A DNA stretch of 64,000 nt from Ramlibacter terrae (GCA_013127575.1 CP053418.1:2356001-2420000); one strand, 5' to 3'. Positions 1 to 10,313 are shown, numbered from the stretch's first letter. Numbers and translations: made by a program. The notes: generated from the letters alone by a model not told the origin.

Positions 1-1599
1 GATCATCACCACCGGCTACCACCCGAAGGCGGGCGAGCGCGGCGCCGGCGTCCTGGCGCGGCGCGTGTTCGTCCGGCGCGGTGGATCGTCATCGGCGGCA
101 TGCTGCTCAGCGCGATCGCGATTTCGCTCGTCTACCCGAGCATGCGGTCGGAGCTGTCGCCGATCGAGGATCGCGGCGTGATCTCGTCCAACATCACGGC
201 GCCCGACGGCGCCACGCTGGACTACACCAACCGCTACGCCCGCGAACTGGAGCGCCGGGCGGCCAGTACAAGGAATTCGACCGGATCTTCGCCAACGTGG
301 GCAACCCGTCGGTGTCGCAGGGCAACGTGACCTACCGCACCGTCGACTGGGAAGACCGCAAGCGCAGCACCATCGAACTGGCGCGCGAGCTCGGCCCCAA
401 GATGGCCGCGCTGCCGGGCGTCAACGCCTTCCCGATCACGCCGCCTTCGCTGGGCGGGGCTTCCGCGACCGGCCGGTGAACTTCGTGATCCAGACGTCCG
501 ACAGCTACCAGGCGCTCAACCAGGTCGTGCGGCAGATGCTCGACGAGATCGCCAAGCAGCCGGGCATCCTGCAGCCCGACGTCGACCTGCGGCTGAACAA
601 GCCGGAACTGCGCCTCGACATCGACCGCGCCAAGGCGGCCGACATGGGCGTGCCGGTGGACGCCGTCGCCAAGGCGGTCGAGACGATGCTGGGCGGGCGC
701 AACGTCACCCGCTACAAGCGCGACGCCGAGCAGTACGACGTGATCGTGCAGATCCAGTCGTCGGGCCGCACCACGCCCGAGGACATCGACGGCATCTACG
801 TGCGCGGCCGCAACGACACCGTCATCCCGCTGTCGGCGCTGGTCAAGATCAGCGAGAACGTCAGCCCGCGCGAGCTGAACCACTTCGGCCAGCGGCGCTC
901 CGCCACGATCTCGGCCAACCTCTCGCCCGACTACTCGCTGGGCGAGGCGCTGACGTTCATGAACCAGGCCGCGGGGCGGGTTCTCAAGCCCGGCTACACG
1001 ACCGACCTGAACGGTACCTCGCGCGAGTTCCGCAACTCGCAGGGCGCGCTGGCCATCGTGTTCGTGCTGTCGCTGGTGTTCATCTTCCTGGTGCTGGCCG
1101 CGCAGTTCGAGAGCTTCCTCGACCCGCTGGTGATCATGCTGGCCGTGCCGCTGTCGATGATCGGCGCGCTGCTGGCGCTCAAGTGGTCGGGCGGCTCGCT
1201 CAACGTGTACTCGCAGATCGGGCTGATCACGCTGGTGGGGCTGATCACCAAGCACGGCATCCTGATCGTGGAGTTCACCAACCAGCTGCGCGAACACGGG
1301 CTGGCCACGGTGGACGCGATCGTCAAGGCCGCCGGCCAGCGCCTGCGCCCGATCCTGATGACCACCGGCGCCATGGTGCTGGGCGCGCTGCCCCGGCGCT
1401 CGCCACCGGCGCCGGCGCCGAAAGCCGCCAGCAGATCGGCTGGGTGATCGTGGGCGGCATGTCGCTGGGCACGCTGCTGACCATCTTCGTGGTGCCCACC
1501 ATGTACTCGGTGTTCGCCCGCGCGAAGGTGCCGGGCGCCAACACGGCGACGGTGGTCGAGACGCCCGTGCACCACGAGCACGACACGGTGGCGAAGTAG
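1..1599 (+). CDS. RND efflux transporter, C-terminal part (cut by window start, frame-broken)
   Basis: This is the C-terminal half of an inner-membrane RND (AcrB/MdtC-like) multidrug exporter, which would exchange protons for drugs with a periplasmic adaptor and an outer-membrane channel. The readable pieces run from the periplasmic porter domain (YKEFDRIFANVG, PVNFVIQTSDSYQALNQ) to the last membrane helices (LVFIFLVLAAQFESF, LVGLITKHGILIVEFTNQ, PILMTTGAMVLGALP). The KHGILIVEF stretch is typical of the family's conserved TM11 region. Three breaks, near 255, 455 and 1390, each disappear if a CCWGG site is restored. The stop is at 1597-1599 and a terminator follows. The substrate cannot be told. 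Confidence 0.9.
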
Positions 1600-1623
1600 G
1601 GTTGCCTTGCGCCTGAAATGACG

Positions 1624-1653
1624 AATGCCCGCGGGCGCGAGCCGGCGGGCATT
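1624..1653. terminator. Rho-independent terminator after the RND gene
   Basis: The arms AATGCCCGC (1624-1632) and GCGGGCATT (1645-1653) pair perfectly around a 12-base loop and are followed by a T-rich stretch. It lies between the convergent RND gene and DUF4189 gene and could serve both. Confidence 0.8.
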
Positions 1654-1698
1654 TTGCTTTGCGGAGTGCAGGCGGCGCGGGCCGCCGGCGTCAGCCGC

Positions 1699-2052
1699 TT
1701 ATTCGCACTCGGAGACCAGGACCTTGCAGGCCTTGTTGCCGCATTCGTTCATGGCCATCGTGTTGGCGACGTCCTGCGAGCGGCCATAGCCGACGCCGTA
1801 GTACTTCTTCGAGCCGGCGTAGGCGCCGCACTTGTCGAAGCGCACGACCACCTTGCAGTTCTTGTTGCCCGACTTGCGGCATTCCTTCATGGCTTCGCGG
1901 GCCGCTTCCTCGCGCGAGCTCGCGCCCGTCACCACACCGTAGCCGGGATCGGTTTCACCTTCTTCGTCGTCGACGGCGATGGCGCCGGCGGCCTGCACGC
2001 CCATGGGGATCACGAAGGCGGCCAGCAGTGCGAAGCGGGACAGGAAATTCAT
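1699..2052 (-). CDS. DUF4189 domain secreted protein
   Basis: A 117-residue protein with a signal peptide (MNFLSRFALLAAFVIPMGVQA) followed by a small cysteine-bearing domain of the DUF4189 type. Visible motifs are SREEAAREAMKECRKSGNKN and KYYGVGYGRSQDVANTMAMN. The repeated pattern of an alanine-rich helix, a Cys and a short basic turn is characteristic of the family. The gene is intact, is convergent with the RND gene and has no operon partner. Its role is unknown; related proteins are exported and of unknown function. A 160-base AT-richer gap upstream (2053-2213) probably holds its promoter. Confidence 0.75.
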   Translation of the reverse strand: MNFLSRFALLAAFVIPMGVQAAGAIAVDDEEGETDPGYGVVTGASSREEAAREAMKECRKSGNKNCKVVVRFDKCGAYAGSKKYYGVGYGRSQDVANTMAMNECGNKACKVLVSECE

Positions 2053-2213
2053 GGTGACTTTCGGTTGAATTGAGGGGTTGTCGAAAAGACGTGCGGAGCA
2101 TACCCAACAAGCCGAACCTGTCACAAGATATTTCAATAGTGACTGTGCGTTTCTTGCATCAGCATTGCGCAATGCAGAAAAGTCGCTTATTTCACGCCGA
2201 TGCAGCGTGCTAA

Positions 2214-3485
2214 CTAGATCGAACCCTCGAACATCATCACGTCGACCTCGTCGCCGGCCGCCACGTTGCCCTGCGCGTGGTGCAGGACGATCAGCCCGTT
2301 GGCCTGCACCATCGAGCTCAGGACGCCCGAACCCCGGTTGCCCGTGATGCGCACCTCCAACCCGCCGTCGGGCGTGCGGGTGACGGTGCCGCGCTGGTAT
2401 TCGGTGCGCCCCGGCTTCTTGCGCAGGGGCTCGGCGCTGCGCGCCTTCAGCAGCACCGGCGGCGCCGGCGTCGCGCCCATCATCGCCAGCAGGGCGGGCC
2501 GCACGAAAGCGAGGAAGGTGACCATCACCGCCACCGGATTGCCCGGCAGCCCGAACAGCACCGCGTTGCCGATGCGCCCGACCGCCATCGGCCGGCCCGG
2601 GCGCATGGCGATGCGCCAGAAGGCGACGTCGCCCAGTTTCTTCATCATCGCCTTGGTGAAGTCGGCCTCGCCGACGCTCACGCCCCCGCTGGTGATGATG
2701 GCGTCGGCGCGCGCGGCGGCCTGCGTGAAGGCCTGTTCGAGCAGCGCCGGTTCGTCGCGCACCACGCCCATGTCGATGACTTCGCAGCCCAGGCGCGTGA
2801 GCAGTGCGTGCACGGTGTAGCGATTGCTGTCGTAGACGGCGCCTTCGCGCGGCGGCTCGCCCAGGCTCAGGATTTCGTCGCCGGTGGAGAAGTACGCCAC
2901 GCGCAGCCGGCGCACCACCGGCACCTGCGCGATGCCGATGCTGGCGATGAGGCCGCAGGCCGCCGGACCCAGCCGCTCGCCGCGCGGCAGGGCAGGGCGG
3001 CCCTCCATCAGGTCTTCGCCCTTGAAGCGGCGGTTGTCGCCGGGCTGCAGCAGGCCGGCGGGGATCTCGACCCGGCCATCGGCGCCGCTCTGGTGAACTC
3101 CTGCGGAACCACGGTGTCGAGGCCCGCCGGCATGATCGCGCCCGTCATGATCTTCACGCACTGGCCCGGGCCCACCGTGCCGCGCCAGGCCTGGCCCGCG
3201 AGAGCGGTGCCGGCCACCTCCAGCCGCAGCGGCTGCCCGCCCGCCAGCTGCGCGCCGTCGAAGGCGTAGCCGTCCATGGCGGAGTTGTCGTGCGGCGGCA
3301 CGCTGACCGGCGAGACGAGGTCCTGCGCCAGCACGCGGCCGAGTGCATCGAACACCCCGACGGTCTCGGTCTCCGCCACCGGCGTCACGAGCCGGGCCGG
3401 GGAACTGTCCGACCGCTTCGGCGCCGAGGGCTTGCGGATCGTAGCCCTGCAGCTGCGCGGCGACCTGCGCGATGGTCGGGGTCAC
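2214..3485 (-). CDS. moeA: Molybdopterin molybdenumtransferase MoeA
   Basis: MoeA inserts molybdate into adenylylated molybdopterin in the last step of Moco synthesis. Seen in the pieces: PPHDNSAMDGYAFD and KIMTGAIMPAGLDTVVPQE near the N-terminus, FSTGDEI and DSNRY in the middle, TSGGVSVGEADF, and FGLPGNPVAVMVTF towards the C-terminus, all family signatures. The GTG start overlaps the mobA stop (GTGA), so the two are probably translationally coupled. There are two breaks. One near 3095 is cured by restoring CCAGG. The other near 3400 is an expanded CCTGG (read CCCCGG). About 423 residues when rebuilt, normal for MoeA. Confidence 0.93.
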   Translation of the reverse strand: MTPTIAQVAAQLQGYDPQALGAEAVGQFPGPARDAGGGDRDRRGVRCTRPRAGAGPRLAGQRAAARQLRHGRLRLRRRAAGGRAAAAAGGGRHRSRGPGLARHGGPGPVREDHDGRDHAGGPRHRGSAGVHQSGADGRVEIPAGLLQPGDNRRFKGEDLMEGRPALPRGERLGPAACGLIASIGIAQVPVVRRLRVAYFSTGDEILSLGEPPREGAVYDSNRYTVHALLTRLGCEVIDMGVVRDEPALLEQAFTQAAARADAIITSGGVSVGEADFTKAMMKKLGDVAFWRIAMRPGRPMAVGRIGNAVLFGLPGNPVAVMVTFLAFVRPALLAMMGATPAPPVLLKARSAEPLRKKPGRTEYQRGTVTRTPDGGLEVRITGNRGSGVLSSMVQANGLIVLHHAQGNVAAGDEVDVMMFEGSI

Positions 3486-4105
3486 GACGACTGTTCGAGC
3501 CGGTGCAGCTCGGCCAGCGTGTTGGCGTTGAAGAAGGCCGACGGCTCGTCGCCCGGCTGGTCGAAGGGGACGAGCACCGTCTTGTGCTGCGCCGTCCACA
3601 CGTCGATCTTGCGGCCGCCGCCGTGCGTGAAGGCGACCAGGCTTTCCATCAGCTCGCGGCGAAGCAGCGAGAACACGGCTGCGCGCGCACACGGGCCTCC
3701 GATCCGGGCGCTTCCTCGCGCGCGGCCGCCATGGCGATGTCGGCGCCGTCGCGCTCCAGCGCCTCGGCCAGCCGGGCCACGAGGTCCTGCGGAAACAGCG
3801 GCGTGTCGCAGGGCACCGTCACAGGTAGTCGGTCTCGCACTGTTCCAGCCCGGCGGGAAGCCGGCCAGCGGTCCCGGGAAGTCGGACATCGCGTCGGGCC
3901 AAACCGGCACGCCGAACGATTCGTAGGCCGCGAGGTTGCGGTTGGCGTTGACCATCACCTCGCCGACCTGCGGCGCCAGCCGCAGCATCGTGAAGAGGGC
4001 CAGCGGCACGCCGCGGAAATTCTGCAGGCCCTTGTCGGCCCCGCCCATGCGCGAGCCGCGCCCGCCGGCGAGGATCACGCCGGTGATGTCGTTCTTGGAA
4101 ATCAT
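3482..4105 (-). CDS. mobA: Molybdenum cofactor guanylyltransferase MobA
   Basis: MobA transfers GMP to molybdopterin to make the bis-MGD form of the cofactor. The N-terminal nucleotide-binding loop [20 protein letters not shown] is complete, followed by [14 protein letters not shown] and [13 protein letters not shown]. The start ATG overlaps the moaA stop (ATGA) and the stop overlaps the moeA start. Breaks near 3860 and 3830 fit lost CCTGG bases. One near 3680 fits loss of A from CCAGTG. Rebuilt length is about 208 residues, typical for the family. Confidence 0.92.
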   Translation of the reverse strand: MISKNDITGVILAGGRGSRMGGADKGLQNFRGVPLALFTMLRLAPQVGEVMVNANRNLAAYESFGVPVWPDAMSDFPGPLAGFPPGWNSARPTTCDGALRHAAVSAGPRGPAGRGAGARRRRHRHGGRARGSARIGGPCARAAVFSLLRRELMESLVAFTHGGGRKIDVWTAQHKTVLVPFDQPGDEPSAFFNANTLAELHRLEQSS

Positions 4106-5216
4106 CCGCCTATGTAGCTCATTTCGACGCGCCGTTGCGGCGCGCCGGGGTCCGCGGCGAGGGTGCCGCGCAGTTCGGAATAGCGGTCGCTGCGGCCCTG
4201 CCAGATGTGGCCGATGGCCGACGCCAGGTCGGCTTCGCTCGCGCCGCCGCGCAGCAGCGCGCGCAGGTCGTAGCCGTTGGCCGCGAAGAGGCACAGGTAC
4301 AGCTTGCCTTCGGTGGAGAGCCGCGCGCGGTTGCAGTCGCCGCAGAAGGCTTGCGTGACGCTGCTGATCAGGCCGATCTCGCCGCTGCCGTCGGCGTAGC
4401 CCCAGCGTTCGGCCGTTTCGCCCGGCACGGTGGGGTCGAGCTGCACCAGCGGGAATTCGGTGGCGATCTTCGCGCGCACTTCGGCGGACGGCATCACTTC
4501 GTCCATGCGCCAGCCGTTGGTGGCGCCCACGTCCATGTACTCGATGAAACGCAGCACGATGCCGCTGCCGCGGAAGTGGCGCGCCATCGGCAGGATCTGG
4601 TCGTCGTTGGTGCCGCGCTTGACGACCATGTTGACCTTGATCGGCCCCGGGCCGGCGTCGCGCGCGGCTTCGATGCCTTCCAGCACTTCGGCCACCGGGA
4701 AGTCGACGTCGTTCATGCGGCGGAAGATGGCGTCGTCGAGCCCGTCGAGGCTGACCGTCACGCGCTGCAGGCCGGCCGCCTTCAGGGACTTCGCCTTGCG
4801 TGCCAGCAGCGAGCCGTTGGTGGTCAGCGTCAGCTCGGGCGGCGTGCCTTCCACGGTGCGCAGCGCGGCCAGCTGCCCGACCAGGATCTCGATGTTCTTG
4901 CGCAGCAGCGGCTCGCCGCCGGTCAGGCGGATCTTGCGCACGCCGTGGGCGACGAACTGGGTCGCCAGCCGCGTGATCTCCTCGAAGCTCAGCAGCGAGG
5001 CATGCGGCAGGTACTTGTAGTCCTTGTCGAAGACTTCCTTGGGCATGCAGTAGCTGCAGCGGAAGTTGCAGCGGTCGGTGACGCTGATGCGCAGGTCGCG
5101 CAGGGGGCGCCCGAGACTGTCCGCCAGCAGCCCGGTGGCGGCGACCCGGCGCGCGGGCAACGTCGCGCCCAGCGCGGCGAGGCGCTGGTCGACCGGGGAA
5201 TCACGCGTTCAGCCAT
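4102..5216 (-). CDS. moaA: GTP 3',8-cyclase MoaA (radical SAM)
   Basis: MoaA starts Moco synthesis by converting GTP to 3',8-cyclo-GTP using S-adenosylmethionine. The SAM-cluster motif [10 protein letters not shown], the [11 protein letters not shown] motif and the C-terminal cluster cysteines ([13 protein letters not shown], with a further Cys downstream at LYLCLF) are all present, as is the C-terminal GG (SYIGG). The true start is probably the ATG at 5216 (MAERVIP), reached by restoring one CCTGG near 5195. It is the first gene of the moaA-mobA-moeA operon. Confidence 0.95.
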
Positions 5217-5419
5217 TCCGGGATTGTGACGCCGCTTGCCCGGCCGTCAAACCGGGGGCTTGCCGCGGTCGCCGCGGCCCTGTTGGTTTCCGCGCACGGG
5301 TGCGTGAAAACTACGCCCTCGCAGGCAGTTTTCCGCCCGGCGGGCCCGGCGCTCTGGACCTGCGCCTGCCTCTGCCACAAGCTTCGCTCTCGCCGTTTTT
5401 CCAGAGGCAGGAGTACCAC

Positions 5420-6146
5420 ATGCCCACACTGCGTTCACGCATCTTCGTCCCCGCGCTGCTGTGCGCCTTGCTCGCGGCCGGCGCCGCGCAGGCCCAGGAG
5501 TCCGCGCGCCAGACCGCGCCCGGCTTCACCGCGCGCGCCGCCGCTTCGAAGCTGGTGGTGATCCCCGCCGACATGGAGCTGTACTCCATCAGCGCCGGCG
5601 GCGTCGTCGAGCCGCGGCAGGACTGGACCGCCGCCGCCCAGAAGAACTTCAGCGCGGCGCTCGCGAAACAGCGTGCCCGTCTCGGGGCCAACACCAGTGA
5701 GCTGAGCGCCGCCGAGCTGGACGAGTTCGGCGAGGTGGCGGCCCTGCAACCGCGCCGTCGCCAACGCGATCGCCATCCACCACTACGGCAACCTGAAGCT
5801 GCCGACGAAGGCCGACCAGCTCGACTGGTCGCTCGGCGAGGCGGTGCGGCCGCTCAAGGAGCGCACCGGCGCCGACTACGCCCTGTTCACCTTCATCCGC
5901 GACAGCTACACCAGCAACGAGCGCAAGGCGGCGATGGTCGCCATGGCGCTGCTCGGCGCGATCACGTTCGGCGGCGAGCAGGTGGGGTATGCCTCGCTGG
6001 TGGACCTGAACACGGGGCAGGTGGTCTGGCACAACGCGGTGAACCGCATGTGGGGCGACCTGCGCGACGTCGAGCCCGCCACCGAAACCGTGGAGGCCAT
6101 GCTCAAGGGCTTCCCGGCGCTGCAGGGCGCGGAGGTGCGGCGATGA
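5420..6146 (+). CDS. Secreted protein of unknown function (first gene of envelope cluster)
   Basis: The protein starts with a clear Sec signal peptide (MPTLRSRIFVPALLCALLAA, cut near AQA). The mature part has no domain I can name; readable segments include KLVVIPADMELYSISAGGVV, HHYGNLKLPTKADQLDW and YASLVDLNTGQVVWHNAVNR. A good ribosome site (GGCAGGAG) precedes the ATG. One break near 5745 shifts the frame; it is not an obvious CCWGG case. The stop overlaps the start of the M48 protease gene (ATGA), so they are co-transcribed. The valine-tryptophan-rich C-terminal half resembles beta-strand lipoprotein-like domains, but that is a guess. Confidence 0.75.
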
Positions 6147-7322
6147 CCGCCGTGGCCGAAGGCCGGCGCGGCTTCCTGCGCTCGGCCTGCCGCCATTGCG
6201 TCGGCCTGGCCGCCCCGGCCGGACTGCCGGTGCTGGCGCAGGAGCTGGCCGGCGGCGTGCTGCCGCCCCGCTTCACGCGGCCGGCCGCCGACACCGACGA
6301 GGGCGGGCTCTGGGGAATGATGGACCGCGAGGAGAGCAAGCTGCGCCGCAGCCCGCTCACGATCCGCGACGCCCGCCTGCAGGCCTACCTGCAGGGGCTG
6401 GTGGCACGCCTCGCGCCCAGCCACAGCCCCGACATCCGCGTGCATGCGGTGCGGGTGCCGCTGTTCAACGCCATGATGGCGCCCAACGGCATGATGATGG
6501 TCTGGAGCGGCCTGCTGCTGCGCGCGGAGAACGAGGCGCAGCTCGTCGCGGTGATCGGCCACGAACTCGGGCACTACGGAGCGCCATTCGGTGGAGCAAC
6601 TGCGCGCCGCCAAGGACCGCGCGGTGGTGAGCTCGATGGTGGGGATGGTCGGGGGCATCGGCACCACCGTCGGCCAGATCGGCCTGCTGGCCAACGCCTT
6701 CGCCTTCTCGCGCGAGCATGAATCGCGCGCCGACCGGCTGGGCGTGCGCCTGATGCAGCAGGCGGGCTACGACGGCCGCGAAGCCGCCAACGTCTGGGAC
6801 AACCTGCTGGCGGAGATGAAGGTCACCGGCGGCGAGAAGGCGGGCAGGCACGGCGACATCTTCGAAACCCACCCGACCACGGCGGGCCGGCGCGACGAGC
6901 TGCTGGCGCTGGCCGGCGGCCGCGGCGGCGATGCCGGCGAAGACCGGCTGCGCCAGGCGATCGCGCCGCTGCGCCGGGCTGGATCCAGGACGAGGTCAAG
7001 CGCGGGCAGTACGAGGAGAGCCTGGTGCTGTTCGATCGCATGCTCCAGCGCCGGCCCGACGACGCCGAGGTGCTGTACGGCCGCGCCGAGGTGTTCCGCT
7101 TGCGTGACGAAGGCAGCGATGCGGCGCGCGCACTCGCCGACCTGCAGCAGGCCGTGGCGACGCCGCGGGCGCCGGCCGAAGCGCATCGCGCGCTGGGGCT
7201 GCTGCACCGGCAGCGCAAGGACAGCGCCGCCGCCGTGCAGTCGTTCGAGAAATACGGCGCTCGCGCCCGAGGCGCCCGATGCCGGGCTGGTGCGTAGCTA
7301 CCTCACGGAGATGAAGCCATGA
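6143..7322 (+). CDS. M48 family metallopeptidase with TPR-like C-terminus, probable Tat substrate
   Basis: The zinc-protease motif HELGH is at about residue 140, and a downstream conserved Glu segment (SREHESRADRLGVRLMQQAGYD) matches M48 peptidases such as BepA/LoiP. The N-terminus GRRGFLRSACRHC looks like a twin-arginine signal. The C-terminal third carries TPR-like helices (RRPDDAEVLYGRAEV, APAEAHRALGLLHRQRKDS). Breaks near 6580, 6978 and 7257 are all cured by restoring CCTGG. Rebuilt length is about 395 residues. It overlaps both neighbours by 4 bases and probably helps in outer-membrane protein quality control. Confidence 0.88.
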
Positions 7323-7921
7323 AATGGATCCTGTCGCTGGTGCTGGCGGGGTGCCTGTCGGCCTGCGCCATGGCCTACCGCATGGAGGGGGACCGGTCGT
7401 CAACGACAAGCTCGCGGTGCACGTCTCGGCGGCCGGAACCACGTGAGCGATCCGTGGGACGGCGACCCCTACGACACTGGACGCGCGACGGCATGCCGCT
7501 GGACCACCTGCGCCTGTGGGGCGGCGTGAAGCCGGGCCAGCCGCTGATGACGAAGCCGATGGTCTTCCTGCGCAACGAGGACCAGAAGGCGCCGCGCGTG
7601 CCGACCTTCCGCGCCGGGCTGGGCCACGAGAAGCTGGTGAGCCTGTTCGAGGAGCTGTACGCGACCGCCGGCGCCGTCACCGTCACGAAGATCGACCCGA
7701 CCGTCTTCGCGGGCAGCAAGGGCGTGCGCTTCGAGTTCACGCTGCTGCGCCGCTCCGACGACCTGCCGATGCGCGGCGTGGGCTGGGTCGCCGTGCGCCC
7801 GGACCCGGTGCACGGCGAGGAGCTGTATGCGGCCACCTTCGTGGCGCCGCGCGCGGGCTTCTACGCGCGGCTGCTGCCGATGGCCGAAGAGGTGGTGAAG
7901 TCGGCGCGGGTGAAGGGCTGA
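7319..7921 (+). CDS. Putative lipoprotein, last gene of envelope cluster
   Basis: The N-terminus MKWILSLVLAGCLSACAMAY has a lipobox-like LSAC, so the protein is likely lipid-anchored. The body reads ...PLDHLRLWGGVKPGQPL..., ...GSKGVRFEFTLLRRSDDLP... and ends SARVKG. I do not recognise the family. Three breaks between 7390 and 7480 are each restored by CCTGG. The ATG overlaps the protease stop. Together the three genes encode an exported protein, a protease and a lipoprotein, suggesting one envelope function. Confidence 0.72.
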   Translation: MKWILSLVLAGCLSACAMAYRMEGDRSSTTSSRCTSRRPEPRERSVGRRPLRHWTRDGMPLDHLRLWGGVKPGQPLMTKPMVFLRNEDQKAPRVPTFRAGLGHEKLVSLFEELYATAGAVTVTKIDPTVFAGSKGVRFEFTLLRRSDDLPMRGVGWVAVRPDPVHGEELYAATFVAPRAGFYARLLPMAEEVVKSARVKG

Positions 7922-7925
7922 CGCC

Positions 7926-9358
7926 TCACCCGTGCTTGATCGCCACGGTCTTCAGCGTGGTGAACCCGTACAGCGCCTCGAAGCCCTTTTCGCGCCCGTA
8001 GCCGGACGACTTGACGCCGCCGAAAGGCAGTTCCACGCCGCCGCCGGCGCCGTAGTTGTTGATGAACACCTGGCCGCTGTGCACGCGGCGCGCCATGCGC
8101 AGTTGGCGGCTGCCGTCCTGCGTCCAGACGCCGGCCACCAGGCCGAAGTGCGTGGAGTTGGCGAGTTCCACCGCGTGGTCCTCGTCGCGGAAGCTCATGG
8201 CGGCGAGCACCGGGCCGAAGACTTCCTCCTGCGCCAGCCGGTGCGTGACCGGCACGTCGCGCAGCAGCGTCGGCGCCTGGTAGAAGCCGGATTCCGGCGC
8301 TTCTTCGACCACCTGCCCCTCGGGCGACCATGCCGATGCCGGCATGCTGCGCGTCGGAGAGGAAGTCCCACACGCGCTGCTGCTGCGTCTGGCGGATCAG
8401 CGGGCCGACGTCCAGGTCCATCGCGGCCGGGCCGACGCGCAGGTTGGAGAAAGCGGTGCCCGGCGCTCCAGCAGCGGCTCGTAGATGCTTTGCTCCACCA
8501 GCAGGCGCGAGCCGGCGGAACAGGTCTGGCCGGCGTTCTGCACGATGGCGTTGATGACCACCGGCACGACCTCGTCGAGGTTGGCGTCGGCGAAGACGAT
8601 CTGCGGGCTCTTGCCACCGAGCTCCAGCGTCACGGGGCAATGGCGCTCGGCCGCCGCCTGCTGGATCAGCGTGCCCACGGTGGGGCTGCCGGTGAAGCTG
8701 ATGTGGTCGATGCCGGGATGCCGCGCCAGCGCGTCGCCGACTTCATGGCCGTAGCCGGTGACTATGTTGATCGCGCCGGCGGGGAAGCCCACTTCGGCCG
8801 CGAGTTGCGCCACGCGCAGCAGCGACAGGCAGGCGTCCTCCGAGGGCTTGACCACGCAGGTGTTGCCGGCGGCCAGCGCGCCGCCGACGCTGCGGCCGAA
8901 GATCTGCATCGGGTAGTTCGAGGGCACGACGTGGCCGGTGACGCCGTGGGGCTCGCGCCGGTGAGCACCGTGTAGCCCTGCTGGTAGGGCAGGGTCTCGC
9001 CGTGCAGCTTGTCGCAGGCGCCAGCGTAGAACTCGAAGTAGCGGGCCAGCGCCACGGCATCGGCGCGGGCCTGCTTGGTGGGCTTGCCGCAATCGCGCTG
9101 CTCGATGGCGGCGAGCTCCTCGGCGTGTTCGCCGAGCTTGAGCGACAGCCGCATCATCAGCCGGCCGCGCTCGGCCGCGCTCAGGCGGCTCCAGACGTTG
9201 TCGTAGCACTGGCGCGCCGCCTTCACCGCGGCGTCGATGTCCTCGGCGGTACCGCGCTGGATGGTGTCGAAGGGCTGGCCGTCCGAAGGATCGATGACGG
9301 GCAGGGTGCGCTCCGAAGACGAGCGCACGGCGGCATTGGCGATGAAATGGTGCTGCAT
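7926..9358 (-). CDS. NAD(P)-dependent aldehyde dehydrogenase
   Basis: An aldehyde dehydrogenase superfamily enzyme oxidising an aldehyde to an acid. The order of motifs is normal: PHGVTGHVVPSNYPMQIFGR, VKPSEDACLSLLRVAQLA, FTGSPTVGTLIQ, catalytic Glu in LELGGKSPQIVFADANLDE, catalytic Cys in NAGQTCSAGSRLLVEQ, EEVFGPVLAAMSF, and PFGGVKSSGYGREKG. Rebuilt length is about 478 residues. Breaks near 8460 and 8960 fit CCWGG; one near 8320 looks like a C-run loss. The substrate is not evident. The start is at ATG 9358; an alternative ATG lies at 9376. An inverted repeat (7-base arms) lies just upstream. Confidence 0.92.
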
Positions 9359-9404
9359 GGCGCAATTTTGCGCCAAGTGCCGAGCCCTCTCCCGCCCGGG
9401 GACG

Positions 9405-10220
9405 TCAGCCGCGGACCGGCACGAACTGGTCGCCGTTGGCGGCCAGCCATTGCTGCGACGCGCCCGATTCCTGCTGGTCCGGGTGGAAGTCGCGGCGGAA
9501 GTATTCGCGCCACGGCTTGTACGTCAGGCGCAGCAGGCCGCGCTGGCCGAACAGGAAACTCGCGCCGCTCTTCCGGGTGCTCCACTTCCAGAGCGTGCCG
9601 TCCTCGTGCAGGTTGCGCGCGGTCTGGCGCAGCACGTCGGTGAGGAAGAAGACCGTCACGCGGCGCATCCACGTCAGGCGCCATGCGTGGCTGCCGCCCA
9701 GCGCCTGGTACAGGTCGAAGGCGGTGGTCTTGTGCTCGGACTCCTCGGCGCTGTGCCACAGCCACAAGGTCTTCAGGCGCTGGTCCTGCTCGCCAAGCAG
9801 GTCGGTGTTGGCCAGCAGGAACTCCGCGAAGATCGCGGTGAAGTGCTCGTTGGCGGCGGTGATGCCGAGCCAGTGGCGGACGTCCTGGCCTTCCATCAGC
9901 TTCAGCCGCGCCTTGGCGCGCGGCTCCCAGTGTTGACCAGCCCCAGCTTGTCGAGGTGCGCGTTGTACAGGCTGTGCAGGCGGCGGTGCGTGGCCTCGGC
10001 CGACGAAGCCCTGCACCTCGGCGCGGAAGCGTTCCTGTTGCTCCGGCTCCAGTTCCTTGAAGCCGTTGCGCACCGAGTCGATGAAGAACTGCTCGCCGAA
10101 CGGAAAGCTCATCGACAGGGCGTTGAACAAAGCCGTGCGAAAGGCGTCGCCCGCGCACCAGTGACGGGCGATGGGCGCTTCCATGTCTACGAGGAGGCGG
10201 CGGACGACGAGTTCGGTCAT
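9405..10220 (-). CDS. Predicted metal-dependent hydrolase (PF10118-like)
   Basis: The protein shows the features of the predicted metal-dependent hydrolase family: a helical all-alpha fold with conserved His/Glu (FPFGEQFFIDSVRNGFKELE, NEHFTAIFAEFLL, WLWHSAEESEHKTTAFDLYQ). These could bind a di-metal centre. Two breaks occur: near 10005 (CCAGG) and near 9938 (a CCACTGG site read CACTGG). Rebuilt length is about 272 residues. It is divergent from the TetR gene and the shared promoter carries two identical palindromes, so it is probably the regulated target. The true substrate is unknown. Confidence 0.8.
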   Translation of the reverse strand: MTELVVRRLLVDMEAPIARHWCAGDAFRTALFNALSMSFPFGEQFFIDSVRNGFKELEPEQQERFRAEVQGFVGRGHAPPPAQPVQRAPRQAGAGQHWEPRAKARLKLMEGQDVRHWLGITAANEHFTAIFAEFLLANTDLLGEQDQRLKTLWLWHSAEESEHKTTAFDLYQALGGSHAWRLTWMRRVTVFFLTDVLRQTARNLHEDGTLWKWSTRKSGASFLFGQRGLLRLTYKPWREYFRRDFHPDQQESGASQQWLAANGDQFVPVRG

Positions 10221-10248
10221 GGGCTCTGGCCTTGGTTGGATCGCCGGT

Positions 10249-10305
10249 TGGTACACCGGCGTACCACTCCATGATTGCGGCAGATGCTGGTACTGTCAAG
10301 TACCA
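10249..10305. promoter_or_regulatory. Two TetR-type operators TGGTAC-N6-GTACCA
   Basis: Perfect inverted repeats TGGTAC-N6-GTACCA occur at 10249-10266 and 10288-10305, with centres 39 bp apart. They lie exactly between the divergent hydrolase (start 10220) and TetR gene (start 10314). The second overlaps where the TetR ribosome site would be. The arrangement suggests autoregulation and control of the hydrolase. Confidence 0.8.
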
Positions 10306-10313
10306 TCCGACCC

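Noticed and set aside
2214-3485. moeA and many other genes as pseudogenes
   Set aside because: Breaks are single-base and fall at the same motif; the rest of each protein is fully conserved, so artefact is more likely than decay.
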